Of a stretch of 42,358 nucleotides of DNA, positions 16,597-24,948 are shown piece by piece. The notes below the pieces were generated by a model that saw nothing but the letters and a program-made list of their open reading frames with translations, made no database searches and had not been told where the DNA came from. The DNA is from Burkholderiales bacterium (GTDB lineage Bacteria; Pseudomonadota; Gammaproteobacteria; Burkholderiales; Burkholderiaceae_B): positions 1-42,358 of the forward strand of contig JAIXTE010000078.1 in the NCBI GenBank assembly GCA_027484315.1. Direction: 5' to 3'. Both the position numbers and the translations under genes were made by a program. Positions within the stretch are counted from its first letter, which is position 1, and each line of letters opens with the position of its first letter.

Positions 16597-17190
16597 ATGA
16601 CAACTTCCACTACCCCCGAGAAGCGGCCCTATCTCGGTAAAGAAGATCGAAAGAAAGCGTTGTTGCTCAGTGCTGCCGAGCTGGTGGAAGAGGCTGGTTG
16701 GGGCGTACTCAACATGAGTGCCTTGGCTGATCGTGCGGGCGTAAGCCGCCAATTGGTTTACCAGCATTTTCCAAATCTCGAAAGTTTGCTGGGTGCCACA
16801 GCGTGGGTTGTTTTCACCGACACCATGGAGGGCACTGCCCAGGCCATTGCAAGCCATCCCAATGATTTGAAGCAGGCCATCCGTGCAGCCGAACTGGTGT
16901 CACTTGACATGCCGGTGGGGCGTGGCGATGCGCTTTGGCAATTGATTGCAGGCTCAGGCCTGAATTCCCCCGAGCTTGAAACCATTCGCCTGGGCATTCG
17001 GGATGTCATTCTGAAGCTTTGGGTGCCAGCCGTGCGCAAAGAAAAGAACCTCGACAAGCCAGCTGCCACCAGCCTGGTGTGGATGGTGATTTTGTCTTTC
17101 TGGGGTATTCGGCAATTGATTCGCGATGGGCTGGTCAGCCGGGAGCAAGGTGTTGCACAGTTTGACTCGCTTCTTGATCGGCTGATGTAA
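16597..17190 (+). CDS. TetR-family transcriptional regulator (copy 1)
   Basis: A 197-residue TetR repressor-like protein. The N-terminal helix-turn-helix reads LLLSAAELVEEAGWGVLNMSALADRAGVSRQLVYQHFPNLE, here named by its parts: SALADRAGVS and the recognition segment RQLVYQHF. The C-terminal ligand-binding part is all helical. The ATG at 16597 is chosen since AGG lies seven bases upstream and the DNA-binding domain follows at normal distance; a GTG at 16534 would add an unlikely extension. It diverges from the GST-like operon and is convergent with the second TetR gene 17 bases away. It most likely represses the GST-SDR-parvulin-HupE-DUF3604 operon. Confidence 0.9.
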   Translation: MTTSTTPEKRPYLGKEDRKKALLLSAAELVEEAGWGVLNMSALADRAGVSRQLVYQHFPNLESLLGATAWVVFTDTMEGTAQAIASHPNDLKQAIRAAELVSLDMPVGRGDALWQLIAGSGLNSPELETIRLGIRDVILKLWVPAVRKEKNLDKPAATSLVWMVILSFWGIRQLIRDGLVSREQGVAQFDSLLDRLM

Positions 17191-17207
17191 TGCCGGGTCT
17201 CAGGGTC

Positions 17208-17774
17208 TTACTTTAGCAACTGCTCGACACTTCGCTGCAGCACTTTCTTGGCCTGTTTGACACTGAGCTGCTGATCGTTGCGCAGCCTGAGCCAGGTTTC
17301 GAAACTCAGGATCAGATCCAGTGCTTCAAACAGGAATTTGTCTTTCACGATTTCGGTTGGAAGAAATGCGCGCAGCAAATGGCGTTGTAGGGCCACCGTG
17401 CGCGCTTGCTGGTTTTTCAGAAATTCGGATTCATGCAAATGAACCAGGCTGGCCGCTTGAATGGGTGCGAGCTTTTCAAACATGTCCGCACGTCGCTCAA
17501 TGGCGTGCATCAGTTTTTCCTGCCAGGTATTTCCTTTCAATGGTGTGGCCAGCACTGGCGCCACAATTGAATCCACTTCACTGGTGATTTCCCGGTACAG
17601 CGTTTCCATGTCATTGAAATGCCGGAAAACTGTGCGCAGACCAACCCCGGCGCGGGCCGACACCATCTCCGCAGTGGGTGCCATGTGTCCTTCGCGAATC
17701 AGCGCGATCAGGGCCTGCACAATCTGCCTTTTATTTTCCTGTCCGCGTGTGGTTCGTCCGTCTGTCTTTACCAT
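17208..17774 (-). CDS. TetR-family transcriptional regulator (copy 2)
   Basis: A 188-residue TetR-type regulator. The DNA-binding domain shows IREGHMAPTAEMVSARAG followed by VGLRTVFRHFNDMETLYRE; the ligand domain is helical with HESEFLKNQQAR. Its start overlaps the end of the second GST-like gene by seven bases (17768-17774), so regulator and GST-like protein are cotranscribed. The probable target is the 23-bp palindrome at 18893-18915 in front of that GST-like gene, giving autoregulation and control of the divergent sulfatase. Confidence 0.9.
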   Translation of the reverse strand: MVKTDGRTTRGQENKRQIVQALIALIREGHMAPTAEMVSARAGVGLRTVFRHFNDMETLYREITSEVDSIVAPVLATPLKGNTWQEKLMHAIERRADMFEKLAPIQAASLVHLHESEFLKNQQARTVALQRHLLRAFLPTEIVKDKFLFEALDLILSFETWLRLRNDQQLSVKQAKKVLQRSVEQLLK

Positions 17775-18856
17775 GTTCTACCTGTCATTCGCGATGGGCT
17801 TGAAATTGGCAAGCCTGAAATTCTCGATTCAATCGGAGATTTGATGGGTTCGTTCAAATATTTATCGAGGCCAGGCAGATGCGATTCCAGTTCGACTTTG
17901 ACAGAAACATCCAGAGCCTGAAAGCGGGTTCTCAGGCGTTGAAAACGCCAGGCCCGATAACGCTGAACAGGCAATTTGAACACAGTGCCTTTGCTGTTGA
18001 AATGGAATTGCCTGTGGCCTTGTTCGATAGCCGTTTCATTGGCCTGCATGTACGGCAGGAATTCGCTGCACACAATGCTTAACAGTGGTGTCAGCGAAGC
18101 GGGAATGTCATTTCCAAATTCGACATCCGCATAGTTCTCCAGCCCTGTGTTCCATAGGCGTGCCACCCACTCGTGCACCGCCGGTGCGCGCAGCCGCATG
18201 ATGCGCGCGGGTGTGGGGTCGCAGAAGAAATGGCGGAACATGCTGCCATACAGGCCATAGTCTGCAAGGCTGGGCTTGTGGCCCAGCACGAACGGGGTTT
18301 CGCTCAGCACCTGTTCAAGGGCGTCGAGTGTTTCGAGAAAATGTTGCTCGACCCGTTTTGCAGTGCTGCGGCGCACGCCATCCTGCCACAGGAAGAAAAA
18401 GCGCTGCCTGTTGAGAATGGCCCATCGCCGCATGAAAAAGGGCAGCGGTACGTCGCGCATCATGCCATCGGCCAGGCGGTGACTCATCAGCCGTGCATCT
18501 TGCGCATGGGCCCAGCGGTAATACAGGGCAGGGCGCCACAACCACTCATCCCCAAAATCTTCCAGCAGTTGGGCAATGAAACGCAGAGCTGCTTGGTCAG
18601 GCATGACACTGGTTTGTGTGTTCAAGCTTTCCAGAAACTCGATAATCAAGGTGGTGTCGCTCAGCCATTGCCCACCCTGCCATTCAACCTGCGGCATCTG
18701 GGCCACGCCGGTGGCTTTGCCACAGCGTTTGAAATCGCGCGTATCCATTTCGATCAGTTCATAGGGCAATCCTTTGTTTCGCAGGTAGGCTTCCAGCTTG
18801 CCCGTGAAATAGGACAAGTCCAGGCCATGCACTTTCAGTACCTTTGGCTGCTCCAT
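17768..18856 (-). CDS. GST-like protein with extended C-terminal region (copy 2)
   Basis: A 362-residue paralogue of the protein at 15350-16480: VHGLDLSYFTGKLEAYLRNK, QMPQVEW and LSDTTLIIEFLE match the GST fold in the same order, followed by LLEDFGDEWLWRP and a long helical tail. The ATG at 18856 is chosen because a strong AGGAGG lies six bases upstream; GTG at 18862 is in frame but overlaps that site. It is coupled to the TetR gene downstream and lies divergent to the sulfatase gene. Function is unknown beyond the fold. Confidence 0.75.
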   Translation of the reverse strand: MEQPKVLKVHGLDLSYFTGKLEAYLRNKGLPYELIEMDTRDFKRCGKATGVAQMPQVEWQGGQWLSDTTLIIEFLESLNTQTSVMPDQAALRFIAQLLEDFGDEWLWRPALYYRWAHAQDARLMSHRLADGMMRDVPLPFFMRRWAILNRQRFFFLWQDGVRRSTAKRVEQHFLETLDALEQVLSETPFVLGHKPSLADYGLYGSMFRHFFCDPTPARIMRLRAPAVHEWVARLWNTGLENYADVEFGNDIPASLTPLLSIVCSEFLPYMQANETAIEQGHRQFHFNSKGTVFKLPVQRYRAWRFQRLRTRFQALDVSVKVELESHLPGLDKYLNEPIKSPIESRISGLPISSPSRMTGRTW

Positions 18857-18892
18857 CAACACCCTCCTTGAGTATCAATTTTCTTTTGGTTA

Positions 18893-18915
18893 TAGTGACA
18901 CAAATAGTGTCACTA
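18893..18915. promoter_or_regulatory. 23-bp palindromic operator between GST/TetR and sulfatase genes
   Basis: Perfect 9-base arms TAGTGACAC (18893-18901) and GTGTCACTA (18907-18915) flank AAATA. The site lies 37 bases from both divergent start codons (18856 minus, 18953 plus), the typical place for a TetR-type operator controlling two promoters. The nearest candidate regulator is the TetR protein encoded at 17208-17774. Confidence 0.75.
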
Positions 18916-18952
18916 GTTAACAGGCACACACAATTCAAACATGGGGACAGAC

Positions 18953-21382
18953 ATGGCACAGCAAGACGACGCAAACAAGGAAAACGACAAGCCTGAAGAC
19001 CTGTCTCCCAAACGCTTGAAGCGGCGTGCCTTCCTGTCGGGGCTTGCCGTGGGTGCCGCCACAGCGGGTGTGGCGGCCACGGGTGCGCATGTGGCCAATA
19101 CCAAAGCCCGTTCGCTGATGACTCCCAAAGCCTTGCCTGAAGGTGAAGCGGCACAGGTGGGTTTGTCCTTTCAGGATTCACGGCCTGCCAGCACCGCGAA
19201 GCCAAAAGCCAAAGAAGGCTCACCGAATGTGGTGGTGATTTTGCTCGATGATTGCGGTTTCTCGGACCTGGGTTGCTATGGCAGTGAGATCAAAACACCG
19301 ACCATCGACGGACTGGCCAAACAGGGTTTGCAATACACCAATTTCCGAACCTGCTCCATGTGCTCGCCGACCCGTGCCTCGTTTCTCACGGGCTTGAATC
19401 ACCATTCCGCCGGCTTGGGCTGGTTGGCCGACATTGATGCAGGTTATCCCGGTTATCGTGGCGACTTGACCCACGAGGCGGCCACCCTGGCTGAAGTACT
19501 GCAAGGTGCCGGCTGGTCCACATTTCTAAGTGGAAAATGGCATTTGAACAATGCCCACACCACAGGTGCCAACGGCCCCTACGACAATTGGCCAACCCAC
19601 CGCGGTTTCGACCGCGCCTATTGGTTTCAAGGACATTCCACCGATTACTTCAAACCCTCTGAACTGTTTGATGGCATAGCACCCGTCGAGCCGCCCGACA
19701 CGCCTGATTACTTTGTGTGTGATGACCTCACCGACCGTGCCATCACCTACATACGAACCCAGCAAGCCCTGGAACCTGGTCGGCCTTTCTACCTGCACTT
19801 GGCATACCCTGGTCCACATTCGCCCTTGCAAGCGCGCGCGCGTGACCGCGATGCCTACAAGGGCCACTATGACAAGGGCTGGGATGCTGTGCGCGCAGAA
19901 CGACTTGCACGTCAGAAAGCGCTGGGCGTGATGCCCGACACGGTGGAGTTGCCGCCGCTTTCCCCTGGTTCCGGCAGTTGGGACTCGCTGCCGGAAAATC
20001 ACCGGCAAATCACCGCGCGCTACATGGAAGTGTATGCGGGCCTGATGAGCAACATGGATTCCAACATTGCGCGCCTGCTGCAAAGTCTGGATGAGTTGGG
20101 TGTGCGAGAAAACACCATCGTGGTGCTGTTTTCCGACAACGGTGGTTCTCCGGAAGGCACACCCACTGGAACACCCAATGTGTTTGCCCCGGCATTCGGG
20201 CGACCCATTCCGGTTGAAGAGGCCGCCAAGCTGTACGATGTATTGGGTGAAGAAGGCACCTATCCGCATTACCCCATGGGTTGGGCCAGTGCGTCCAATA
20301 CCCCATTCAAAATGTACAAGCAGTATGCGCACCTGGGTGGGGTTGCAGACCCGCTGATTGTGAGTTGGCCCAAGGGCATTGCTGCACAGGGTGAATTGCG
20401 CAGCAACTTTGTGCACGTGGTCGATTTGATGCCTACCCTGCTTGAGGCCACCGGCGTGCAAAGGCCACCGGTGTATAAAGGGCAGGTACAAAAACCTTTT
20501 GAGGGCCAAAGTGTCCTGCCCACATTCAGCAAGCCTGAAAGTCCAACCCGCAGTGAACAGTATTTTGAGCTGGGTGGCAGCCGTGCTTACATGGAAGACA
20601 ACTGGCGTGCAGTGGCCCGCCACACCCGTGGAAAACCTTTCGAAGACGATGTATGGGAACTCTATGATTTAAGCCAGGACCCCGCCGAGGGGCGCGATGT
20701 GGCGAGCCAGTTTCCCGATGTGGTTGAGCGCCTGAAAACCAAGTGGCTGCAAGCCGCGCAACAATACAATGTGTTGCCGCTCGATGACCGCAACCTGGTA
20801 TTAAGGCTGGTGCAGGACAGGCAGGAAAAAGGCCTGCGCGCACGCTGGGATTTTCATCCACCTGTTGAACGCCTGGCCCGTGACGTGGCCCCCATCGTGT
20901 GCGGTTTGTCGCACACCATTGAGCTGGAATGCGAGCGTACACAAGCGGCCGGGGATGGTGTGCTGGTGGCCCAGGGTGCCAAATATGCGGGCTGGGTGCT
21001 GTACATTCAAAATGGCAAGCTGTGTTACGAGCAAAGCCTGGTGCCCTATGTGGAACGCATGGAAAGCAGCAAGCCGCTGCCGGAGGGGAAATTGCGCATC
21101 AAGTACCAGCAGCGCATGACCTCGCGCCCCTTTGATGGGGAGGGCACCCTGTTTGTCAACGGACAAGAGGTGGCCAAACACACCTTCAAGCGTGTGTTGT
21201 TTTCGACCAGCTACGATGGTTTCACTCTGGGTGCTGACCTGGGTAACCAGGTGTCCACACGCTATTCGGGTCCCAATCCCTTTCAGGGCAAACTGGGCAA
21301 GGTCAGCATTGATGTGGACACCAGTAAGGTGAACCCGGTTGAAATGCTGCGCTTTCTTGGCCAGATGGGTTTGAATGTCTAA
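18953..21382 (+). CDS. Tat-exported type I (formylglycine) arylsulfatase
   Basis: An 809-residue sulfatase. The active-site cysteine C137 sits in CSPTRASFLTG, which is converted to formylglycine and attacks the sulfate ester. Metal ligands begin with LLDDCGFSDLG; GKWHL, HSPLQA and FSDNGGSPEGT follow as expected. The N-terminus carries a twin-arginine signal (LKRRAFLSGLAVGAA), so it is exported already folded. The last 170 or so residues look like a beta-rich jelly-roll module, as in other large bacterial arylsulfatases. The ATG at 18953 is preferred because GGGGA lies upstream; an ATG at 18941 has none. It overlaps its maturation enzyme gene by eight bases. Which sulfate ester is cut is unknown. 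Confidence 0.93.
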   Translation: MAQQDDANKENDKPEDLSPKRLKRRAFLSGLAVGAATAGVAATGAHVANTKARSLMTPKALPEGEAAQVGLSFQDSRPASTAKPKAKEGSPNVVVILLDDCGFSDLGCYGSEIKTPTIDGLAKQGLQYTNFRTCSMCSPTRASFLTGLNHHSAGLGWLADIDAGYPGYRGDLTHEAATLAEVLQGAGWSTFLSGKWHLNNAHTTGANGPYDNWPTHRGFDRAYWFQGHSTDYFKPSELFDGIAPVEPPDTPDYFVCDDLTDRAITYIRTQQALEPGRPFYLHLAYPGPHSPLQARARDRDAYKGHYDKGWDAVRAERLARQKALGVMPDTVELPPLSPGSGSWDSLPENHRQITARYMEVYAGLMSNMDSNIARLLQSLDELGVRENTIVVLFSDNGGSPEGTPTGTPNVFAPAFGRPIPVEEAAKLYDVLGEEGTYPHYPMGWASASNTPFKMYKQYAHLGGVADPLIVSWPKGIAAQGELRSNFVHVVDLMPTLLEATGVQRPPVYKGQVQKPFEGQSVLPTFSKPESPTRSEQYFELGGSRAYMEDNWRAVARHTRGKPFEDDVWELYDLSQDPAEGRDVASQFPDVVERLKTKWLQAAQQYNVLPLDDRNLVLRLVQDRQEKGLRARWDFHPPVERLARDVAPIVCGLSHTIELECERTQAAGDGVLVAQGAKYAGWVLYIQNGKLCYEQSLVPYVERMESSKPLPEGKLRIKYQQRMTSRPFDGEGTLFVNGQEVAKHTFKRVLFSTSYDGFTLGADLGNQVSTRYSGPNPFQGKLGKVSIDVDTSKVNPVEMLRFLGQMGLNV

Positions 21383-22241
21383 CTTGCCGGGTCAGCCATT
21401 TCAAGCTGTTGAACCGGTAAGGGTGTATCTGGCTGCAGGCGAATTTCTCATGGGGTCCAATGATTTTTACCCCGAAGAAAGGCCGCAGCGCCCCGTGCAG
21501 GTCAATGCTTTTCAAATTGACAGCCTGCCGGTGCGCAATGGCGATTTCGCGCGTTTTGTGGATGCCACCGGGTATGTCACTCAAGCAGAACGGCAGGGCC
21601 ATTCACACGTATTTCAGATGACCTCTGGGCCTGTGTCCTTGAACAACCCAGACCAGTGGTGGAAGGCAGTACAGGGCGCAAACTGGCAAAACCCGCGCCC
21701 CGGTCAACCCTTGCCCCTGGATTTCGAGTCCCACCCGGTTGTGCACGTTGCCCTTGTTGATGCGAAGGCTTATGCGACCTGGTGCGGGGGCCGTTTGCCC
21801 ACCGAGGCCGAGTGGGAATATGCCAGCAAAGGAGGCATGGGCCCAAGCCGATTTGCCTGGGGTGATGAATTTGCTCCGCAAGGCCAGCGCATGGCCCACG
21901 TGTGGCAGGGTGCATTTCCCTGGTACTACGCGCCTGGCGGTGTGCCTGGCAATGAGCCGGGTACAGTTGCCGTGGGGCAGTTTCCAGCCAACGGATTTGG
22001 GTTGTTCGACATGATCGGTAACGTGTGGGAATGGACCCAGTCTGCTTTCAATAACACGGCCACCTGCTGTTCGTGTAGCCCCGTGCAGGATGCACAAACG
22101 CTATTTACCCTGAAGGGTGGTTCCCACCTGTGTGCAGCCGAATATTGCCTGCGCTACAGACCCGCTGCCCGCATGGGTTTGGCCGGTGCCAGCAGCACCT
22201 CCCACATTGGTTTTCGCTGCGTGGTCGACAGCCCGCTTTAA
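21375..22241 (+). CDS. Formylglycine-generating enzyme (sulfatase-modifying, SUMF1 type)
   Basis: A 288-residue FGE-sulfatase family enzyme. It oxidises the sulfatase active-site cysteine to formylglycine with oxygen. Fold motifs PTEAEWEYASKGG, GNVWEWTQS and the terminal GFRCV are present, and the copper-binding active cysteines are C253 and C258 in SHLCAAEYCLRYR with the correct four-residue spacing, so it should be active. No signal peptide: it acts in the cytoplasm before Tat export of the sulfatase. Its ATG lies eight bases inside the sulfatase gene, so enzyme and substrate are made together. Confidence 0.93.
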   Translation: MSNLPGQPFQAVEPVRVYLAAGEFLMGSNDFYPEERPQRPVQVNAFQIDSLPVRNGDFARFVDATGYVTQAERQGHSHVFQMTSGPVSLNNPDQWWKAVQGANWQNPRPGQPLPLDFESHPVVHVALVDAKAYATWCGGRLPTEAEWEYASKGGMGPSRFAWGDEFAPQGQRMAHVWQGAFPWYYAPGGVPGNEPGTVAVGQFPANGFGLFDMIGNVWEWTQSAFNNTATCCSCSPVQDAQTLFTLKGGSHLCAAEYCLRYRPAARMGLAGASSTSHIGFRCVVDSPL

Positions 22242-22273
22242 TCCACAGTCCATTCTGGATTGAATCTTTTCTG
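22240..22273 (+). terminator. Possible terminator of the sulfatase operon
   Basis: AATCCA (22240-22245) and TGGATT (22256-22261) form a 6-bp stem with a 10-base loop that overlaps the stop codon, followed by GAATCTTTTCT. The stem is short and AT-rich, so termination may be weak. Confidence 0.35.
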
Positions 22274-22319
22274 CTCCTTGCAGTCCATCTGTGCTGAAGA
22301 ACAAAAAATGGAGCTGTGA

Positions 22320-23027
22320 ATGAACTCGAAAAGTCTGATTGACCAATTGCTGAAAGCCGGAACCGAGATGATGCAAGGTGGTGGCCACATCGGTGGAAAA
22401 ACTGCTGGAAAAACCATCGGTGGTATGCAAATGAAGGACATGCTGGTGGGCGCAGGCGGTGGTGCCGCAGCCACTGCAGCCTTGGGTATGTTGCTGGGCA
22501 ACAAGCGTCACAAGAAGATGGGTGGCAAGGTCTTGACCTACGGTGGGCTGGCTGCACTGGGCGTGCTGGCCTACAAGGCTTATGGCAACTGGCAACAGCA
22601 ACAGGGCAATATTGCGGCAACACAGGAACCACAAACTGTGGACCGATTGCCTGAACCCCAGGTTGAACAACACAGCCAGGCCATTCTTCGTGCCCTGATT
22701 GGCGCAGCAAAGGCCGATGGCCATATTGATGCCAAAGAACGTCAGTTGATTGACGGCGAAATTGCAAAAATTACATCAGATCCCCAACTCCAACGCTGGT
22801 TTGACCAGGAAATGAACAAGCCCCTGGACCCGGTAGAAATTGCTGCTTACGCCACTACCCCAGAACTGGGCGCAGAAATGTTTTTGGCCAGTGTGTTGGT
22901 GGTTGATGAAGAAAGTTTCATGGAACGCAGCTACCTGCAGGAATTGGCCAAGCAACTGAGGCTTGACCCGGCACTTGAACAGGAGCTTCGCATGCAGGTG
23001 GAACAGGCGAAAAAAACGGTCGCATAA
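22320..23027 (+). CDS. DUF533 (YebE-like, TerB-fold) membrane protein
   Basis: A 235-residue DUF533 protein. A glycine-rich N-terminal part with GAGGGAAATAALGMLLGNKRHKKMG includes a short membrane-inserting helix and a second one (YGGLAALGVLAYKAY); the C-terminal half is a helical TerB-like domain (ALIGAAKADGHIDAKERQLI, then a paired acidic repeat VLVVDEESFMERSYL). E. coli YebE is a homologue of this kind. Function is not established; envelope stress is suspected from related genes. GGAG precedes the ATG. The last codons and stop lie inside a hairpin that appears to terminate the convergent porin gene. Confidence 0.88.
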   Translation: MNSKSLIDQLLKAGTEMMQGGGHIGGKTAGKTIGGMQMKDMLVGAGGGAAATAALGMLLGNKRHKKMGGKVLTYGGLAALGVLAYKAYGNWQQQQGNIAATQEPQTVDRLPEPQVEQHSQAILRALIGAAKADGHIDAKERQLIDGEIAKITSDPQLQRWFDQEMNKPLDPVEIAAYATTPELGAEMFLASVLVVDEESFMERSYLQELAKQLRLDPALEQELRMQVEQAKKTVA

Positions 23028-23036
23028 AGCGACCGT
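23010..23036 (-). terminator. Intrinsic terminator of the FadL-type porin gene, inside the DUF533 3' end
   Basis: Read on the minus strand: ACGGTCGC, loop TTTAT, GCGACCGT, followed by six T residues (plus-strand A run from 23011). The 8-bp stem is perfect, and the T run is only on the minus-strand side. The DUF533 stop codon (23025-23027) lies in the loop. The porin transcript thus ends in antisense overlap with the neighbouring coding sequence. Confidence 0.75.
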
Positions 23037-23072
23037 TCCAAGTTACTGCTTGAGAGGTGTTTTTAAAAACAC

Positions 23073-24551
23073 TTAGAATCGTTGAATCAGACTGAATGAG
23101 TAGAACTGGGCATCCAGGTCTGCAACGCCCTGGAACGCACCGCCCGATACCTCAACTGGCGTAACTTGTTTGTTATTACCCACTGCACCTGCATCCACAT
23201 CCAGCAGTTGATACGCCACAGACAGTGTCGTGTCACGGCTGGGTGAATAGCTGGCACCAATGCCGTAGAAGCGACGGTCGTTGTCCGGCAGAATTGGAAT
23301 ACGCAGGTCGTCGCCCACCGCACCGTTTTCCTGCGCATAGCCTGCATGCAGGGTCAGGCGCTTGTACAGTTTGTAATTCAAGCCAATGCGATACGACTCA
23401 GTGACCTGAAAGTTTTGTGGAACGTCCTGAATTACCCGGCCGGTCGCAATGCGTTCATACCGAAGGAATGTGTCGGTGTAATCCTGGTAGGTGTAGGTGG
23501 CCATCAAATCCAGCTTGGGGCTGTAATGGTGGAAAAATGACAAGCGGAATTCATCCGCAAGCGTGATGTTCTGACGCGCTTGCTGATTGGGTTCCAGATC
23601 GCCGGCTGCTTGGGGGCCATTGACCCCGAGTGCCGGACCGGCCAGTCCAATTAAACCACCCCGTAAGAATTGACGGAAAGCGGCAGTTTGACCGTTTTCG
23701 TTAATGGTCAACTCGCCCTGGTTGCCGTCAAACTTTGACTTTGGTCGATATGACACACCAATTCGGGTTTTTTCTGTGGGCTCCCACAGCAGGCCTGCCT
23801 GCACGTTAAATGCTTTGCCAAACACCCGCAGCTTGCCATCGGTTTCATCAGGAATGGGTGGAGCGAGGTTCGCAGCTGCAGCGGCATCCAGCAAGGCAAC
23901 AGTTCCGGGTGGGCCCAGCTTGCTGACCGCATCGCGGAAATTCACACGTAGTTTGATGGACTGGAAATACCGTTCAACTGAACCGTTGGCACCAACTGAC
24001 AAGGTGGGGGTCAGCTTATAGCCGAAGCCCAGATTCACTCGGGTAATTTTCAAGTCACTTTCACGGCCAGAACCACGACCGGGATAGTTTTCTTCATAAC
24101 GGGTCAGCAAACCATGCGAACCGGATGCGCTGAAACCGACCACCAGTTTTGGCGTGACAGGCACAGCTACGAACAGGCCCGGAATGAACAGGGCGGAATC
24201 GTAGCCGTCTTTTCTGGAGAAGAACTGCCCCGCAGAACCCTGGGTGCCTGAATCGGTTGGGGGGCCATCGTTGTTCTGGCTCGAGGTGTAATCGTTTTTG
24301 AATGTGGCAATGCTGGCCACGTTCAGTACCTCAACGCGTTTGAACCTGGTAAGTGCTGCAGGGTTAAAGAAGATCACCGCTGCATCGGACGCTTCCGCAG
24401 CCTGGCCTGCGCCCGCTGTGGCGATACCCATTGTGCTTTGGTTGTCGTTGGCGGTGGCACCCGCGAATGCCTGTTGGCTTAAAGTGAATGCCGTCATTGA
24501 AAACGCGACGGCACATGCTCTCCGAAGGGAGCTTTGCTGCAAAAACACCAT
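23073..24551 (-). CDS. OmpP1/FadL-family outer-membrane porin
   Basis: A 492-residue outer-membrane protein. A signal peptide ending AFA precedes the typical FadL N-terminus: STMGIATAGAGQAAEASDAAVIFFNPAALTRF, here a long hatch region with the NPA motif, and the protein ends in a C-terminal aromatic residue (LIQRF) as beta-barrels do. Repeated strands such as GFGYKLTPTLSVGANG and YSPSRDTTLSVAYQLLD fit a 14-strand barrel. It should let long-chain fatty acids or other hydrophobic compounds pass the outer membrane. A strong GGAGA lies before the ATG. The paired neighbours do not fix the substrate, but the window holds many lipid-type enzymes. Confidence 0.92.
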   Translation of the reverse strand: MVFLQQSSLRRACAVAFSMTAFTLSQQAFAGATANDNQSTMGIATAGAGQAAEASDAAVIFFNPAALTRFKRVEVLNVASIATFKNDYTSSQNNDGPPTDSGTQGSAGQFFSRKDGYDSALFIPGLFVAVPVTPKLVVGFSASGSHGLLTRYEENYPGRGSGRESDLKITRVNLGFGYKLTPTLSVGANGSVERYFQSIKLRVNFRDAVSKLGPPGTVALLDAAAAANLAPPIPDETDGKLRVFGKAFNVQAGLLWEPTEKTRIGVSYRPKSKFDGNQGELTINENGQTAAFRQFLRGGLIGLAGPALGVNGPQAAGDLEPNQQARQNITLADEFRLSFFHHYSPKLDLMATYTYQDYTDTFLRYERIATGRVIQDVPQNFQVTESYRIGLNYKLYKRLTLHAGYAQENGAVGDDLRIPILPDNDRRFYGIGASYSPSRDTTLSVAYQLLDVDAGAVGNNKQVTPVEVSGGAFQGVADLDAQFYSFSLIQRF

Positions 24552-24784
24552 TTGTCTGTCTCCTGCCTCCGACGTGCCAGGTCGCAGTGCGCCCGGCTTA
24601 AGGTGTCGTGAGTTTTTTGCTGGTTGTTTTTAAATTTAAAACCACCCGCCAGCTTGTGTTTTTATTCTGGCAGGTGTCTATGTTTACAACGATTAACAAT
24701 AATACTGCCAAAAATGTAACTCAGATTCAATCAATCGTTCAAATTTTTTTTCATGATTGCAGTAATCGATTTGCAGATTGGGTT

Positions 24785-24895
24785 TCAGAAGACGGCCTGA
24801 TACAGTGTTTCGCCGGCCAGCAAGGGGTCGTTGCCTTGTTCATAGGCCGCAATCCAGGCTGTGTAGAGTTCTTTGCTGCTCAATTGGCACGGCAT
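24785..24895 (-). CDS. Possible small protein, 36 residues
   Basis: A short minus-strand frame from ATG to TGA that reads as a plausible helical peptide (KELYTAWIAAYEQGND, then PLLAGETLYQAVF), with codon choice like its neighbours. No clear Shine-Dalgarno is seen upstream, and an in-frame stop occurs nine codons before the ATG. It sits between the PF10118 gene and the porin gene on the same strand. It could be a real small protein, or chance. No family is recognised. Confidence 0.3.
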   Translation of the reverse strand: MPCQLSSKELYTAWIAAYEQGNDPLLAGETLYQAVF

Positions 24896-24915
24896 GCAGC
24901 CGAGAGGGGACGATA

Positions 24916-24948
24916 GGCGTCATGAGCAGGTAGTCTGCTCATGGCGCC
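24916..24948. terminator. Strong hairpin after the PF10118 hydrolase gene
   Basis: GGCGTCATGAGCAG (24916-24929) pairs with CTGCTCATGGCGCC (24935-24948) through 14 base pairs, one of them G-T, around loop GTAGT. It lies 13 bases after the minus-strand stop at 24962. There is no T run on either strand, so it may stabilise the mRNA 3' end or act as a Rho-linked or structural element instead of a classical terminator. Confidence 0.5.

Noticed and set aside
19526..20623. Minus-strand open frame of 365 codons inside the sulfatase gene
   Set aside because: The sulfatase on the other strand is certain from its CSPTR motif and coupled FGE; the antisense frame has no ribosome site or motif.
23057..23072. 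16-bp palindrome GTGTTTTTAAAAACAC beside the porin stop as main terminator
   Set aside because: It has no loop and no GC-rich stem; the hairpin at 23016-23036 with a T run is a better terminator.
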